Of a stretch of DNA of 64,000 nucleotides, positions 17,655-26,410 are shown one piece after another (within the stretch, counting starts at the first letter, position 1; every line of letters begins with the position of its first letter). Below the pieces are notes generated by a model, which saw only the letters and a program-made list of their open reading frames with translations, searched no databases and was not told the origin of the DNA. The position numbers and the translations under genes were made by a program. This DNA is from Lachnospiraceae bacterium (GTDB taxonomy: Bacteria > Bacillota > Clostridia > Lachnospirales > Lachnospiraceae), in NCBI GenBank assembly GCA_902363135.1, contig CABIZF010000006.1:62001-126000 (forward strand), given 5' to 3'.

Positions 17655-20474
17655 TCACGTTTTCCTTTTTCTTACAGGCAGGATACATACCAGTGCCGTA
17701 CTCAGAAACAACAGTCCGCCAAACACCAGAAACAGCTTTCCTCTCCGTTGCCGTTCCTGCTGCCGAAGCTTCGTCACAGCAGATATTTCTCCCTTTTTTT
17801 GTCCGTTTTCCTTCTTCTCATCCGGGATCTGTCCTGCTTTTGCAACATACTGCTCCCCGGACATTCCCGCCGCCGACAGCTGTAATGCTGTGTGCAGCCT
17901 GATCGTCCCGGGGGCCAGAATCGCACTCTGCTGCTTCTGCTCCTCCTCTTCCTGCGCGCTTTTCCGCTGTTTCTGATACGGGACTGTCTTTGCCCCTTTC
18001 GTGTTGACATAAACCGCAAGCTCCGGAGTCCAGCATTCATTTCCGGCAAAATCACATACCTTCGCCTGAAGTGTCTGCCATTCCTCTGATTCTGATAACC
18101 GGATCTTCACCGGAAGCTCGGACGTATTCACAGTGTCTGTCTGATAATACAGCTCACTGTCCTTATAAATTTTCAAAGTGCGCACTCCGACATTGTCCTG
18201 CGGCCAGAAGCAGACTGTCTGCACTGCCGTCTGACAGAGCTCTCCGCCTTTCACTCCGGTAATCAGACACTCCGGCGCCGTCCAGTCCAGCGCAAATGTC
18301 ACCCGTTTTCCCTGCATCCCTGTATCACTCTGATTGTTTGCCCGATCCTCCGAAGAGAGCAGTAATTCATAAATCCCCTCCTTTTGGAAGCTGGAAGCCG
18401 GGATTCGATACTGATACTGCTTCCACGAAGATGCATCGCCTGTCATCGTCACTTCATAATCCGTTCCACGGATCAGCTGCCGCACTTCTCCGTTTTCCCG
18501 GCAAAATATCTTTGATGCGCCTACATAATCAATATTCGTCTCCAGAAATACAATGTCTGTCGGATGACGGAAATAATATTGCTTCAGTTTCTTCTTTGTA
18601 TCCAAAGCCAGGTCAAAGACCGATCCAAAGCGATTCACAGAAAATTCCGCTGTCTTTTGCGTCCGATTACCTGACAGATCGCTTGCCTCCACTGTCAGGG
18701 TATACGTATCGTCGTAGCTCTGTTCCTTTGGAAAATCAAAATATTCGACCAGACAGCCCTGTTCTGACTCCTCACTCTTTTTCAGTGCAGGCGCTTTTCC
18801 ACCGTTTGACCCGTGTATCTGTATCTTCAGAGACCCCGGCCGGTAATAGGCATCTTCACAGAAAATCTGAATCGGTAGACTCCCGGAATTGGCAGACTGA
18901 TCACTTACCCCGCTGATCGTGATTTCCGGTGCCGTACGGTCTACACAGATTGGCGCGCTCTCTGAAAATTTCAGATTTCCCACCTGATCCTCTGTCCGAA
19001 CATAAACCTTCCAGACTCCCTCTTCAGAAATTGCTACCTGCTGACCGTCTGTACATTCCTTCCAGATATCCTGCTGCCCCGCCGCCTTACTACCGGGTCT
19101 GCCGACACTGCTGCGAATACAGTAAGCCGCTTTTTTCAGTCCGCTCTTTCCATCCGGTTCAATAGCCACCTGCAGATTCGCCGCCTGTGCTGCATACAGA
19201 ACGCCATTTTGTTCCTCTCCGCTTCCGGAAATCACAGCTGCCGGTGCCTCTGCATCTACATAATAGTTTTCCTTCTGTAAAGCAGATACCCGTGCAGCCT
19301 GCCCATTCGGTTCCATCTGTTTCAATTGAAACATCAGTGTCCCATCCTCTTGCACCGACGATACACTGCCTCCTTTTCCGTAATCCATGGTCCCAAGTGC
19401 CTGAACATAGACATTGCTCCCCGCACGTACCCACAGCCGATCTCTGTCATCCCGGAACCACGCATTTTCATCACCGCGTATCTCATATTCCCGCCCCCGC
19501 TGTACCTGAAGCGGCTGCGATTCCGTTTCCGGCTGCCGTGGTTCTGTCTGCGGCGGATCTGTTTCCGCTTCCGTTTCTTCCGGTATCTCTGTTTCGGTTT
19601 CCTCCGTCTCTTTCGTTATCTCTGTTTCAGTTTCCTCTGTCTCTTCTGTTTCAGACTCGGAGACTTCCGTTTCGAACTCCTCTGTCGCTTCCGACTCGGT
19701 TGTCGGTGCTTCTGTTTTGTTATCTTCGCTCTCTTCTGTTTCCGCTTCGGAGACTTCTGTTTCGAACTCCTCTGCCGCTTCCGACTCGGTTGCCGGCGCT
19801 TCTGTTTCGTTATCTTCGCTCTCTTCTATTTCCACTTCGGAGACTTCCGTTTCGAACTCCTCTGCCGTTTCCGATTCGGTTGCCAGCGCTTCTGTTTCGT
19901 TATCTTCGTTCTCTTCTGTTTCCGCTTCGGAGACTTCCGTTTTGAACTCCTCTGCCGTTTCCGATTCGGTTGTCGGCGCTTCTGTTTCGTTATCTTCGCT
20001 CTCTTCTGTTTCTGCTTCCGAGACTTCCGTTTCGAACTCCTCTGCCGCTTCCGGCTCGGTTGTCGGTGCTTCTGCTTCGAATCGTCCGTTTTCCCCCAGC
20101 TCTGTCTCCGGAAATTGCCCTTCTGTGCTCTCCTCTGATTCCCTTCTGTTTTCTTCTACAGCTGACAGATCCTGCATCGTCTCACTTTCGCTTTCAATAT
20201 TCGTTTCTAATCCTTGATCTGTTTCTTTCACACCAGTATTTTCTGTCCGCTGTTCACTTCCTGTCTCGCTTTCTTTCTCACTTTCTGTCTCACTTTCCGG
20301 CTCACTTTCCGGCTCCGATGTAGCACCCCCTTCTTCTGTGCCCGCTGCAGTCTCTGCTGCATAGCTGTAATCCGTTCTGGGGATCGCTGCTGTGCCCCCG
20401 GAAATCATCAAAATGCCTCCGGCTCCGAGCATCCCACTAATCAGCAGCCCATTCCATCCTTGCTTCCATTTCAT
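17655..20474 (-). CDS. Large surface protein with Glu/Thr repeats, Ig-like region and C-terminal membrane anchor
   Basis: 939 residues from the ATG at 20474 (GGAGGAG six bases before it; the reading frame is open further upstream but has no site). Signal segment (about 8-35, ending SYAAE), then a very acidic Thr/Ser/Glu region of about 280 residues containing five near-identical 30-residue repeats, then several beta-rich, Ig-like segments (VDRTAPEITISG, ALDWTAPECLITG), and a C-terminal helix FLVFGGLLFLSTALVCIL followed by RKRK. No LPxTG is seen, so it is probably anchored by this helix. Overlaps the kinase gene by 38 bases. Function not recognised; probably a wall-spanning stalk protein. Confidence 0.75.
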   Translation of the reverse strand: MKWKQGWNGLLISGMLGAGGILMISGGTAAIPRTDYSYAAETAAGTEEGGATSEPESEPESETESEKESETGSEQRTENTGVKETDQGLETNIESESETMQDLSAVEENRRESEESTEGQFPETELGENGRFEAEAPTTEPEAAEEFETEVSEAETEESEDNETEAPTTESETAEEFKTEVSEAETEENEDNETEALATESETAEEFETEVSEVEIEESEDNETEAPATESEAAEEFETEVSEAETEESEDNKTEAPTTESEATEEFETEVSESETEETEETETEITKETEETETEIPEETEAETDPPQTEPRQPETESQPLQVQRGREYEIRGDENAWFRDDRDRLWVRAGSNVYVQALGTMDYGKGGSVSSVQEDGTLMFQLKQMEPNGQAARVSALQKENYYVDAEAPAAVISGSGEEQNGVLYAAQAANLQVAIEPDGKSGLKKAAYCIRSSVGRPGSKAAGQQDIWKECTDGQQVAISEEGVWKVYVRTEDQVGNLKFSESAPICVDRTAPEITISGVSDQSANSGSLPIQIFCEDAYYRPGSLKIQIHGSNGGKAPALKKSEESEQGCLVEYFDFPKEQSYDDTYTLTVEASDLSGNRTQKTAEFSVNRFGSVFDLALDTKKKLKQYYFRHPTDIVFLETNIDYVGASKIFCRENGEVRQLIRGTDYEVTMTGDASSWKQYQYRIPASSFQKEGIYELLLSSEDRANNQSDTGMQGKRVTFALDWTAPECLITGVKGGELCQTAVQTVCFWPQDNVGVRTLKIYKDSELYYQTDTVNTSELPVKIRLSESEEWQTLQAKVCDFAGNECWTPELAVYVNTKGAKTVPYQKQRKSAQEEEEQKQQSAILAPGTIRLHTALQLSAAGMSGEQYVAKAGQIPDEKKENGQKKGEISAVTKLRQQERQRRGKLFLVFGGLLFLSTALVCILPVRKRKT
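19640..20085 (-). repeat. Tandem 90-bp coding repeat, about five copies
   Basis: The word ttcgaactcc (once tttgaactcc) recurs at 19671, 19761, 19851, 19941 and 20031, an exact 90-base period. It encodes a 30-residue Glu/Thr/Ser unit (ETEVSEAETEESEDNETEAP) inside the surface protein. The in-frame period suggests copy number can change by slippage or recombination without breaking the gene. Confidence 0.9.
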
Positions 20475-22149
20475 CCACCACTCCTCCTTCCGCCTGCTTT
20501 CCATGATAGGTCCGTTCGACAGATGCACACGCCGCCTTGCATTGTCTCTGTAATTCTTCCTTCTGTTCTTTTGAAAGCACCTGTTCTTCTGACAGATTTT
20601 GAATCTCTTCGATGATTTCGGACAGCTCCGCTTTTGTCATGCCATCCTGCTGCAAACGGGATGCCGCCATAATCATACAGGCCAGCAGCTCCTTCGCCGC
20701 CTGCACACGAATCCCTGCATCTGTACTTTGAAACTGTATTTCCGTCCATAAGGCAGACAAATCCCGAAACAGCGTTCCATAATCAGCTCCTTCTCCCAGC
20801 GGATTTTCTTTCCCAATACGCTCATAATACCCGGAAATTCTCTGATAAATCCTTGCCGCCTGCAGCCAGTCCGGCACTTCCTCCATCTCTTGCGCACTTT
20901 GTACCGCTTCCTGAAACCAGTTGGATGCAGCTGTTTTTCCACCGCTGTTTTCATAAAAATACCAGTACAACAGGCCAATTTGATAGGCCAGCCTTCCATA
21001 TGTGTTCCGATCCCGTGCAAGCGCCTCCTTTACTGTCTGCTCACCGCCAGAAACCGGTGCATACAACAGCTCCTGCAGAAGCCTTTCCTCTTCCTGATCC
21101 ATACGGCAGTCCTGCAGCATCCGATTCACAAAATGCGTATACAACTCCTCCTTCTCAGGATAAAGCTCTGCTGCATTCCGATAACAATTCCCGGCCTGTG
21201 CAATGCCTCCCCGCTCTGCCTGCTCCAGTAAAAGTGCATATTCCTGCGCTCTTCGATCTGCCGATGTCCCCTGTTCCCGTTTCAATGTTCCAACACAAAA
21301 CAGCCCAAATACCAGCACAAGGATCAGCACTCCGAGCAGATCTCTCATCCGCCTTTTTCCGACACACTTTTTCTGAAATTCCCGTATTGCCAATGTCAGC
21401 TGTGCACCATCCGCATACCGCTCTGACGGTTCCTTTTTCATACAGTTTTCAACCAGCGTATATGCCGCTTTTTTCCAGCTGTCCTTCCGTATACTCTGCT
21501 CTGCTGCGATCCGCATTGCTTCAGGTCCTCCGCCCGCAATTGTGCCGGATAACAGATAGTACAGCACAGCTCCGGCTCCGTATACATCTGTCCTTGCATC
21601 CAGATAGCTTCCCTTCTGATACTGCTCCGGCGCCGCAAAACCAGGTGTCCCGCAGCATTGCTCCGGTCGAATCCCCGGCTGTCCCTGCAACGCTGCCCCA
21701 AAATCAATCAATACAAGCCGCCCGTTTCTTTTCAGCAGCAGATTCGTCGGCTTTATATCCAGGTGCAAAATCGGCATTCGACGCCCATGCAAATATCCAA
21801 GTACCTCTGATAGCTGTCCGGCAATCGAAAAAAATTCCATCTCTGAAATCCCACCCCAAAAAAGCTCCTGCAGACATTGCCCTTTCACATAAGTCATAAT
21901 CAGCCAGATACAGTCCTTCTCAGGCAGCACATCGATCACTTCCGGAAGTGAAGGGTGTCTCAGCCGCTTCATCATCTTCAATTCATGCAGGCGATCAGCA
22001 TCCGTTCCCTTCCAGAGTCTTTTTGCCGCCCTCAATTGCTCCGTCACCTGGTGCCGTACCAGATAGACCTTTCCCTCGCCACCACTGCCAAGTTCCCTGA
22101 GAATACAGTACTCCTGTTCAAACCTTCCATAAGAAGCGGGAAGCTTCAT
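20437..22149 (-). CDS. Transmembrane eukaryotic-type Ser/Thr protein kinase
   Basis: 570 residues. The kinase domain (about 10-260) shows the Gly loop GSGGEG (21-26), the ATP lysine K43 (AAKR), catalytic loop HLDIKPTN (129-136, with D131, K133, N136), DFG (149-151) and APE (174-176), so it should be active. A single membrane helix follows at 271-289, then an extracellular helical, TPR-like region of about 280 residues instead of the PASTA repeats of PrkC. First gene of an operon with the surface, YARHG and TcaA-like genes. Substrates unknown; a role in sensing the envelope and phosphorylating cytoplasmic targets is inferred. No partner phosphatase lies in the window. Confidence 0.92.
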   Translation of the reverse strand: MKLPASYGRFEQEYCILRELGSGGEGKVYLVRHQVTEQLRAAKRLWKGTDADRLHELKMMKRLRHPSLPEVIDVLPEKDCIWLIMTYVKGQCLQELFWGGISEMEFFSIAGQLSEVLGYLHGRRMPILHLDIKPTNLLLKRNGRLVLIDFGAALQGQPGIRPEQCCGTPGFAAPEQYQKGSYLDARTDVYGAGAVLYYLLSGTIAGGGPEAMRIAAEQSIRKDSWKKAAYTLVENCMKKEPSERYADGAQLTLAIREFQKKCVGKRRMRDLLGVLILVLVFGLFCVGTLKREQGTSADRRAQEYALLLEQAERGGIAQAGNCYRNAAELYPEKEELYTHFVNRMLQDCRMDQEEERLLQELLYAPVSGGEQTVKEALARDRNTYGRLAYQIGLLYWYFYENSGGKTAASNWFQEAVQSAQEMEEVPDWLQAARIYQRISGYYERIGKENPLGEGADYGTLFRDLSALWTEIQFQSTDAGIRVQAAKELLACMIMAASRLQQDGMTKAELSEIIEEIQNLSEEQVLSKEQKEELQRQCKAACASVERTYHGKQAEGGVVDEMEARMEWAAD

Positions 22150-22184
22150 AATCGTCTCTTCTCCTCCCTTCTTCTTTTTCTCTC

Positions 22185-22212
22185 ATTATACTCTTTATAT
22201 TAATATTTGCAA
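22185..22212 (-). promoter_or_regulatory. Predicted promoter of the kinase operon
   Basis: On the minus strand: -35 TTGCAA (22207-22212), 16-base spacer, -10 TATAAT (22185-22190), 36 bases before the kinase ATG. The surrounding 22180-22260 is very A/T-rich. Confidence 0.6.
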
Positions 22213-22286
22213 CATATTATTTATTAATTATTTCTTTATGTTTTATAATGCATCATACAATTAGTGTTTCATCCCGCAATTAACAG

Positions 22287-22310
22287 TAAAGCGGACATCC
22301 GCAATCAATC
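22287..22310. repeat. Family-3 intergenic repeat fragment
   Basis: aaagcggacatccgcaatc matches the start of the family-3 repeat (AAGCGGATATTCGCAATCC) with a few changes. Confidence 0.45.
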
Positions 22311-22334
22311 CACAGAGATACCATTTCCTGCGTA

Positions 22335-22379
22335 ACAAAAAAGCAGGAGCAATCTGATCCTCTCAAACTGCTCCTGCTT
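22335..22379 (-). terminator. Intrinsic terminator of the amidase/beta-lactamase-like gene
   Basis: AAGCAGGAGCA and TGCTCCTGCTT (22341-22351, 22369-22379) form a perfect 11-bp stem with a 17-base loop, followed on the minus strand by TTTTTTG. It is 36 bases after the stop at 22415. Confidence 0.85.
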
Positions 22380-22414
22380 ATCGGATGTTTTACCCGGCGG
22401 TATTCCCATCGAAA

Positions 22415-24214
22415 CTATTTCTTCTCCGTTCCAAGATTCGCATAAACCTGTGCGGACAGCTCCTGAATACGGCTGATCGCCGTACCGTTATCCTGCAAAT
22501 CTTCACTCAATACGCAAAGAATATATGCATGATCTCCATGCTCTACAACTGCAATATCATTTTCCACATACTGTCCGTAATCACCGGCCAGTTCTCCGGT
22601 CTTATTTGCTGTAATCGCATCCGAATCCGAAATACCAGCCGGAATTTTCCCGGTACGGGTCTGATTCTTTAAATATTCCAGCATTTTCCCGGATGCCTCT
22701 GCATTCACGCATGTCCCCTGACAAATCGAAGCCAGCAGATTGCGACAGTCGTTCGCAGAAGTCCAGTTGTCCCCGGTAGCCGGTGCTTCCAGAAACTTTC
22801 GTCCGAATGAAGTCTGCGTATAGCCGTTCTCCTGACAAAATTCATTGACAACCGCCATACCGGCCGTCGCATCTCCGTTTCCGAGCCGCTCCAGCAGCGT
22901 GTTGGCTGCTGTATTATCACTGACTGTAATCATATCGGTGATAAGCTGCTTTAATTCCCCGTCATAGCTCTCTTCAAAAGAAATATGACGGTCCTCGGAT
23001 GCCGGATAGCACACGCGGTCATAGACCGTCGCCATTAAAAACACCTTCATGACACTCGCGGAGGCCATCTTCACGTCTCCGTTCAAATCGCCCTCAGCGC
23101 CGGTCTTCAGATCCAGCACACTGACCGCCCACTGCTCCTTCTGTGCTTCTGCCGGATAAATGAAACCCTCGCCGATTATCTCCAGCAGCGTGTTCATTTT
23201 CTCCGCCGCCTCCCCGGACACCACCTTCTTTTTCATATCCTTTTTTTCAAAATACAGATCGATCCCGTCGGCAATCCCTTCAGCCATCAGCGGCTGTACC
23301 GAGGCATCTGACATCCGAAGATCATCAGACTGATTTGTCATAAAGCCCATTTCCAGAATCATCACCGGAAGCTTACTCCAGTTGATTCCGGTCATATTGT
23401 CATAATATTGAATCCCAAGGGAGGTAAATGATGCCTTTTCACAATATGCACTCAAAATACATTCTGCCAGCGTATAGGAATCTTCTGCCAGCTCAGGAAT
23501 ATATGGATTATTCGAAGAAGGCACCATCGCCAATGCCCCCTGAACGCCCGCATCATCCGAACCGTTTGCATGGATCCGCACGTAAATGTCGCCGCCTTCT
23601 TCATAGGCCATCTGCGCACGCTCCGCATTGCTGATCGCTGTATCATTATCCTCTCTTGTAAGAATCACGCGATAGCCTCTTTTCTCCAGCTCATCCCGCA
23701 GCAGCAGAGAGATCTCCAGATTCAGCTCATATTCTGCCTTGCCACTGAAGCTGCCCTGCGTCCCGGTCGTCGCTTTTGCTTTCATCTCAGAAGAGCCAGG
23801 CCCATTTGGTTCCTTTTCGCTCATATCAACCCAATTCCCCTGATGTCCCGGATCGATCGCAACGACCAGCTGCTCCGATTCTGGTTCCGTCTCTGATTCT
23901 GTCTCTGTCTCTTTTGTAACCAGCAGATCCTGTCCGGATTCTGATTCCGTCTCTTCTTTGACAGCCGTCTCTGATTCCAGCTCTGTCTCTGTTTTACCGG
24001 TCTGCGCCTGTTCTGACTCTGTCTCTGCCGCAGTCAACAGTTCCGTCACAGCCTCCGTCTGTTTTTTTCTTTGTTCTTCCTTTTGCCTGGACTCATTCTT
24101 TTGTGTCAATCCGACCAGCACGCAAAGCCCAATCAACAAAATCAGAACAATGCCTGCCAGTATTCCGGTAATCGGAAGCTCTCTTTTCCGGCCTCCCGAA
24201 CGTTTTTTCTCCAT
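22415..24214 (-). CDS. Membrane-anchored fusion: N-acetylmuramoyl-L-alanine amidase + class A beta-lactamase-like domain
   Basis: 599 residues. Membrane helix at 16-36, acidic Glu/Thr/Ser linker (40-115), then an Amidase_3 domain (117-325) with the zinc/catalytic residues H124 (DPGH), E161 (GKAE), H215 (RIHANG) and E288 (LEMGF). The C-terminal domain (345-595) has the serine beta-lactamase/PBP triad SVMK (S387, K390), SDN (432-434) and KTG (538-540). The spacing fits class A-like enzymes, but I see no clear ExxLN omega-loop motif, so true penicillinase activity is doubtful. Predicted to face outside and act on peptidoglycan. Monocistronic, with its own terminator. Confidence 0.88.
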   Translation of the reverse strand: MEKKRSGGRKRELPITGILAGIVLILLIGLCVLVGLTQKNESRQKEEQRKKQTEAVTELLTAAETESEQAQTGKTETELESETAVKEETESESGQDLLVTKETETESETEPESEQLVVAIDPGHQGNWVDMSEKEPNGPGSSEMKAKATTGTQGSFSGKAEYELNLEISLLLRDELEKRGYRVILTREDNDTAISNAERAQMAYEEGGDIYVRIHANGSDDAGVQGALAMVPSSNNPYIPELAEDSYTLAECILSAYCEKASFTSLGIQYYDNMTGINWSKLPVMILEMGFMTNQSDDLRMSDASVQPLMAEGIADGIDLYFEKKDMKKKVVSGEAAEKMNTLLEIIGEGFIYPAEAQKEQWAVSVLDLKTGAEGDLNGDVKMASASVMKVFLMATVYDRVCYPASEDRHISFEESYDGELKQLITDMITVSDNTAANTLLERLGNGDATAGMAVVNEFCQENGYTQTSFGRKFLEAPATGDNWTSANDCRNLLASICQGTCVNAEASGKMLEYLKNQTRTGKIPAGISDSDAITANKTGELAGDYGQYVENDIAVVEHGDHAYILCVLSEDLQDNGTAISRIQELSAQVYANLGTEKK

Positions 24215-24398
24215 CTAACGCCTCCTTTTCACATCTTATCTGTTTCCGCTGCTCCTGTTTTTATTCCCGCTGCTCCTGTTCAGTATACACGCTTCATCTG
24301 CCAAGGGCAAGCCCCGCCGCTATCGATTCTTTCTGTGACCGGCGAAAAGCAAATATATCTGCCACAGGATGGAAGCACCCACAAAAATAAGCAAGAAT

Positions 24399-24443
24399 AA
24401 AAAACAGCCGACCGGTAATCTTTGGAAAATCACCTGTCGGCTG
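24399..24443 (-). terminator. Intrinsic terminator of amt
   Basis: CAGCCGAC...GTCGGCTG with additional GGT/ACC pairing (24405-24416 with 24432-24443), followed on the minus strand by TTTTTTATTC. It lies 61 bases after the amt stop. Confidence 0.85.
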
Positions 24444-24460
24444 CTTCTATAGTTGACACA

Positions 24461-24500
24461 AAGCGGGCATTCGTAATCCTCTTCGTGTTCGCTTTACAAA
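24461..24500. repeat. Family-3 intergenic repeat fragment
   Basis: aaagcgggcattcgtaatcc, with ends AAAGCG...CGCTTT that can pair. Lies between the amt stop and its terminator. Confidence 0.45.
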
Positions 24501-24504
24501 TGCT

Positions 24505-26238
24505 CTAGAAGAAATCCTCTCCCTGTAGGGCATCTACACCCTCTTCTCCGGTCCGCACTTTAATGACATTCTGAACATTGTAAACAAATATCTTTCCATC
24601 TCCAATATGTCCGGTATACAGCGCCTTCTTGGCCGTCGCAATCACCTTCTCCGGCGCTACCTTGCTCACAACGACATCCACCTGAATCTTCGGAAGCAGA
24701 TTCATATCCATCTGTACGCCACGGTAAAATTCCGCCTTTCCTTTCTGAATACCACAGCCAAGCACATTCGTCACCGTCATTCCGGTCACGCCAATGCCAT
24801 TCAGGGCATCCTTCAGGTCATCAAACTTGCTCTGCTTCGCCACGATCGTAATCTTTGTCAGATGCGTATCACTCGCAATCGGTGCAGTCTCAGATCTCAC
24901 CTGCACCGGTACTGCATCATCCACCGGAACAGCTTTTTTCGGAAGCTCTGTCGGAATTGCAGTTGTTCCGCTTCCACTGAAGTTGTTGATGCTGGAGGTA
25001 AGTGCAAAGTCCGCATAAGCCGACGCGAGTCCGTGCTCGTGAATATCCAGTCCTTCGATCTCCTCCACTGCCGAAGCCCGAAGTCCGATCGTATGCTTTA
25101 ATACATTGAAGATAATCGTCATCGTCACTGCAACCCAGGCAATAACCACTACCACGCCAAGGATCTGCAGTCCGAAGAAATGAATACCTCCGCCATAAAA
25201 CACACCAAGCTTCTCGCCATTACCAAAATCATAATATGCAAACAATCCTGTCAGAATCGTTCCAAGACAGCCACAGATACCATGTACGCCAACGGCCCCG
25301 ACCGGATCGTCGACCTTCAGCTTCTGATCTACAAACTCAATACCAAATACAACCGCAAAGCCCGCGATCACACCAATGAGTGCCGCTCCTACCGGTGTAA
25401 CAGTATCACAGCCGGCCGTAATTGCTACCAGTCCAGCCAGAGATCCATTCAATGTCATGGAAACATCCGGCTTCTTATAACGTACCCATGTGATAATGAG
25501 AACGGTCACGGTCGCCATCGCTGCTGCCAGATTCGTCGTATAGAAAATCCGTGCCGCATTTGTCGCGCCATCCCCGGACAATGCAACGGTCGAGCATCCG
25601 TTAAATCCAAACCAGCAGAACCAGAGAATAAATACACCAAGTGCTGCAAGTGTCATGCTGTGACCAAGAATCGCATTCGGTTTGCCATTTTTATCATATT
25701 TTCCAATACGCGGTCCAAGGATCGCCGCACCTACAAACGCTGCAACGCCGCCTACCATATGTACCGCCGTAGACCCCGCAAAATCATGGAATCCCAACTG
25801 CGCCAGCCATCCGCCGCCCCAGATCCAGTGTCCGGAAATCGGATATACAAACAGACTGATCAGCGCACTGTAAATGCAGTAAGACGAAAATTTTGTACGC
25901 TCTGCCATTGCGCCTGATACAATCGTCGCGGAAGTCGCACAGAAAACCGTCTGAAAAATCATCGTCGTATAATCCGTGCTCTTCATGCTGAACAGATCCA
26001 GCCCGCCAATCAGAGCTCCTGTCCCGCCAAACATGATACCAAACCCGATAAACCAGTATATCGGTGTACCGATGCAGAAATCCATGAGGTTCTTCATGAC
26101 AATATTTCCGGCATTTTTTGCACGGGTCAGCCCCGTTTCAACCATCGCAAATCCGGCCTGCATGAAAAACACGAGAGCCGCTCCCACAAGCGTCCAGCCA
26201 ATGTCCACATTCGTTGCCAAAGCCCTTAATTCTTCCAT
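24505..26238 (-). CDS. amt: Ammonium transporter fused to a C-terminal PII (GlnB/GlnK) domain
   Basis: 577 residues. Residues 1-405 are an 11-helix Amt channel with the pore histidines H160 and H319. After a linker rich in Pro/Val (about 425-458), residues 461-573 form a complete PII signalling domain: T-loop region GCGIQKGKAEFYRG with the tyrosine Y505 at the place uridylylated in E. coli GlnB, and the nucleotide site GHIGDGKIFV...RTGEEG. In most bacteria GlnK is separate and plugs AmtB; here the regulator is tethered. Own promoter (26313-26341), leader hairpin and terminator. AAGGAGG precedes the ATG. Confidence 0.94.
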   Translation of the reverse strand: MEELRALATNVDIGWTLVGAALVFFMQAGFAMVETGLTRAKNAGNIVMKNLMDFCIGTPIYWFIGFGIMFGGTGALIGGLDLFSMKSTDYTTMIFQTVFCATSATIVSGAMAERTKFSSYCIYSALISLFVYPISGHWIWGGGWLAQLGFHDFAGSTAVHMVGGVAAFVGAAILGPRIGKYDKNGKPNAILGHSMTLAALGVFILWFCWFGFNGCSTVALSGDGATNAARIFYTTNLAAAMATVTVLIITWVRYKKPDVSMTLNGSLAGLVAITAGCDTVTPVGAALIGVIAGFAVVFGIEFVDQKLKVDDPVGAVGVHGICGCLGTILTGLFAYYDFGNGEKLGVFYGGGIHFFGLQILGVVVVIAWVAVTMTIIFNVLKHTIGLRASAVEEIEGLDIHEHGLASAYADFALTSSINNFSGSGTTAIPTELPKKAVPVDDAVPVQVRSETAPIASDTHLTKITIVAKQSKFDDLKDALNGIGVTGMTVTNVLGCGIQKGKAEFYRGVQMDMNLLPKIQVDVVVSKVAPEKVIATAKKALYTGHIGDGKIFVYNVQNVIKVRTGEEGVDALQGEDFF

Positions 26239-26260
26239 AACGTTTCCTCCTTCTTGGTAA

Positions 26261-26298
26261 CAGAAAAGGCGCCGCGGTATGAACTACCACAGCGCCTT
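26261..26298 (-). promoter_or_regulatory. Leader hairpin with T-run before amt (possible attenuator)
   Basis: On the minus strand AAGGCGCTGTGGTA and TACCGCGGCGCCTT pair around GTTCA, then TTTTCTG follows. The predicted transcript from the promoter at 26313-26341 would begin about 8 bases before it. It resembles an intrinsic terminator placed at the very 5' end of the mRNA. Confidence 0.55.
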
Positions 26299-26312
26299 CG
26301 CTTGATGGAGGT

Positions 26313-26341
26313 AGTGTACACCTCTGTCCAAAACCTGTCAA
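26313..26341 (-). promoter_or_regulatory. Predicted promoter of amt
   Basis: On the minus strand: -35 TTGACA (26336-26341), 17-base spacer, -10 TACACT (26313-26318). Confidence 0.65.
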
Positions 26342-26410
26342 CGTCTTTTCCATAAAAAACAAAAATTTGGATGCATCACAGAAATTTAGCGAAATCTAAA
26401 CGTTATTTTC

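Noticed and set aside
19640..20085. Regularly repeated DNA that could be taken for a CRISPR array
   Set aside because: The period is a continuous 90 bases with no unique spacers and is in frame within a gene; no cas genes are near.
19187..20323. Overlapping plus-strand Phe/Arg/Leu-rich reading frames
   Set aside because: Produced by the 90-base repeats of the surface-protein gene read backwards; the minus-strand frame has signal, Ig-like and anchor segments.
14492..22149. Prophage or integrative element
   Set aside because: No integrase, att-like repeat, capsid, portal or conjugation gene is present, and codon use looks like the neighbours apart from low-complexity parts.
26239..26341. Riboswitch before amt
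   Set aside because: Only a single hairpin with a T-run fits between the predicted start point and the gene; there is no room for a known aptamer.
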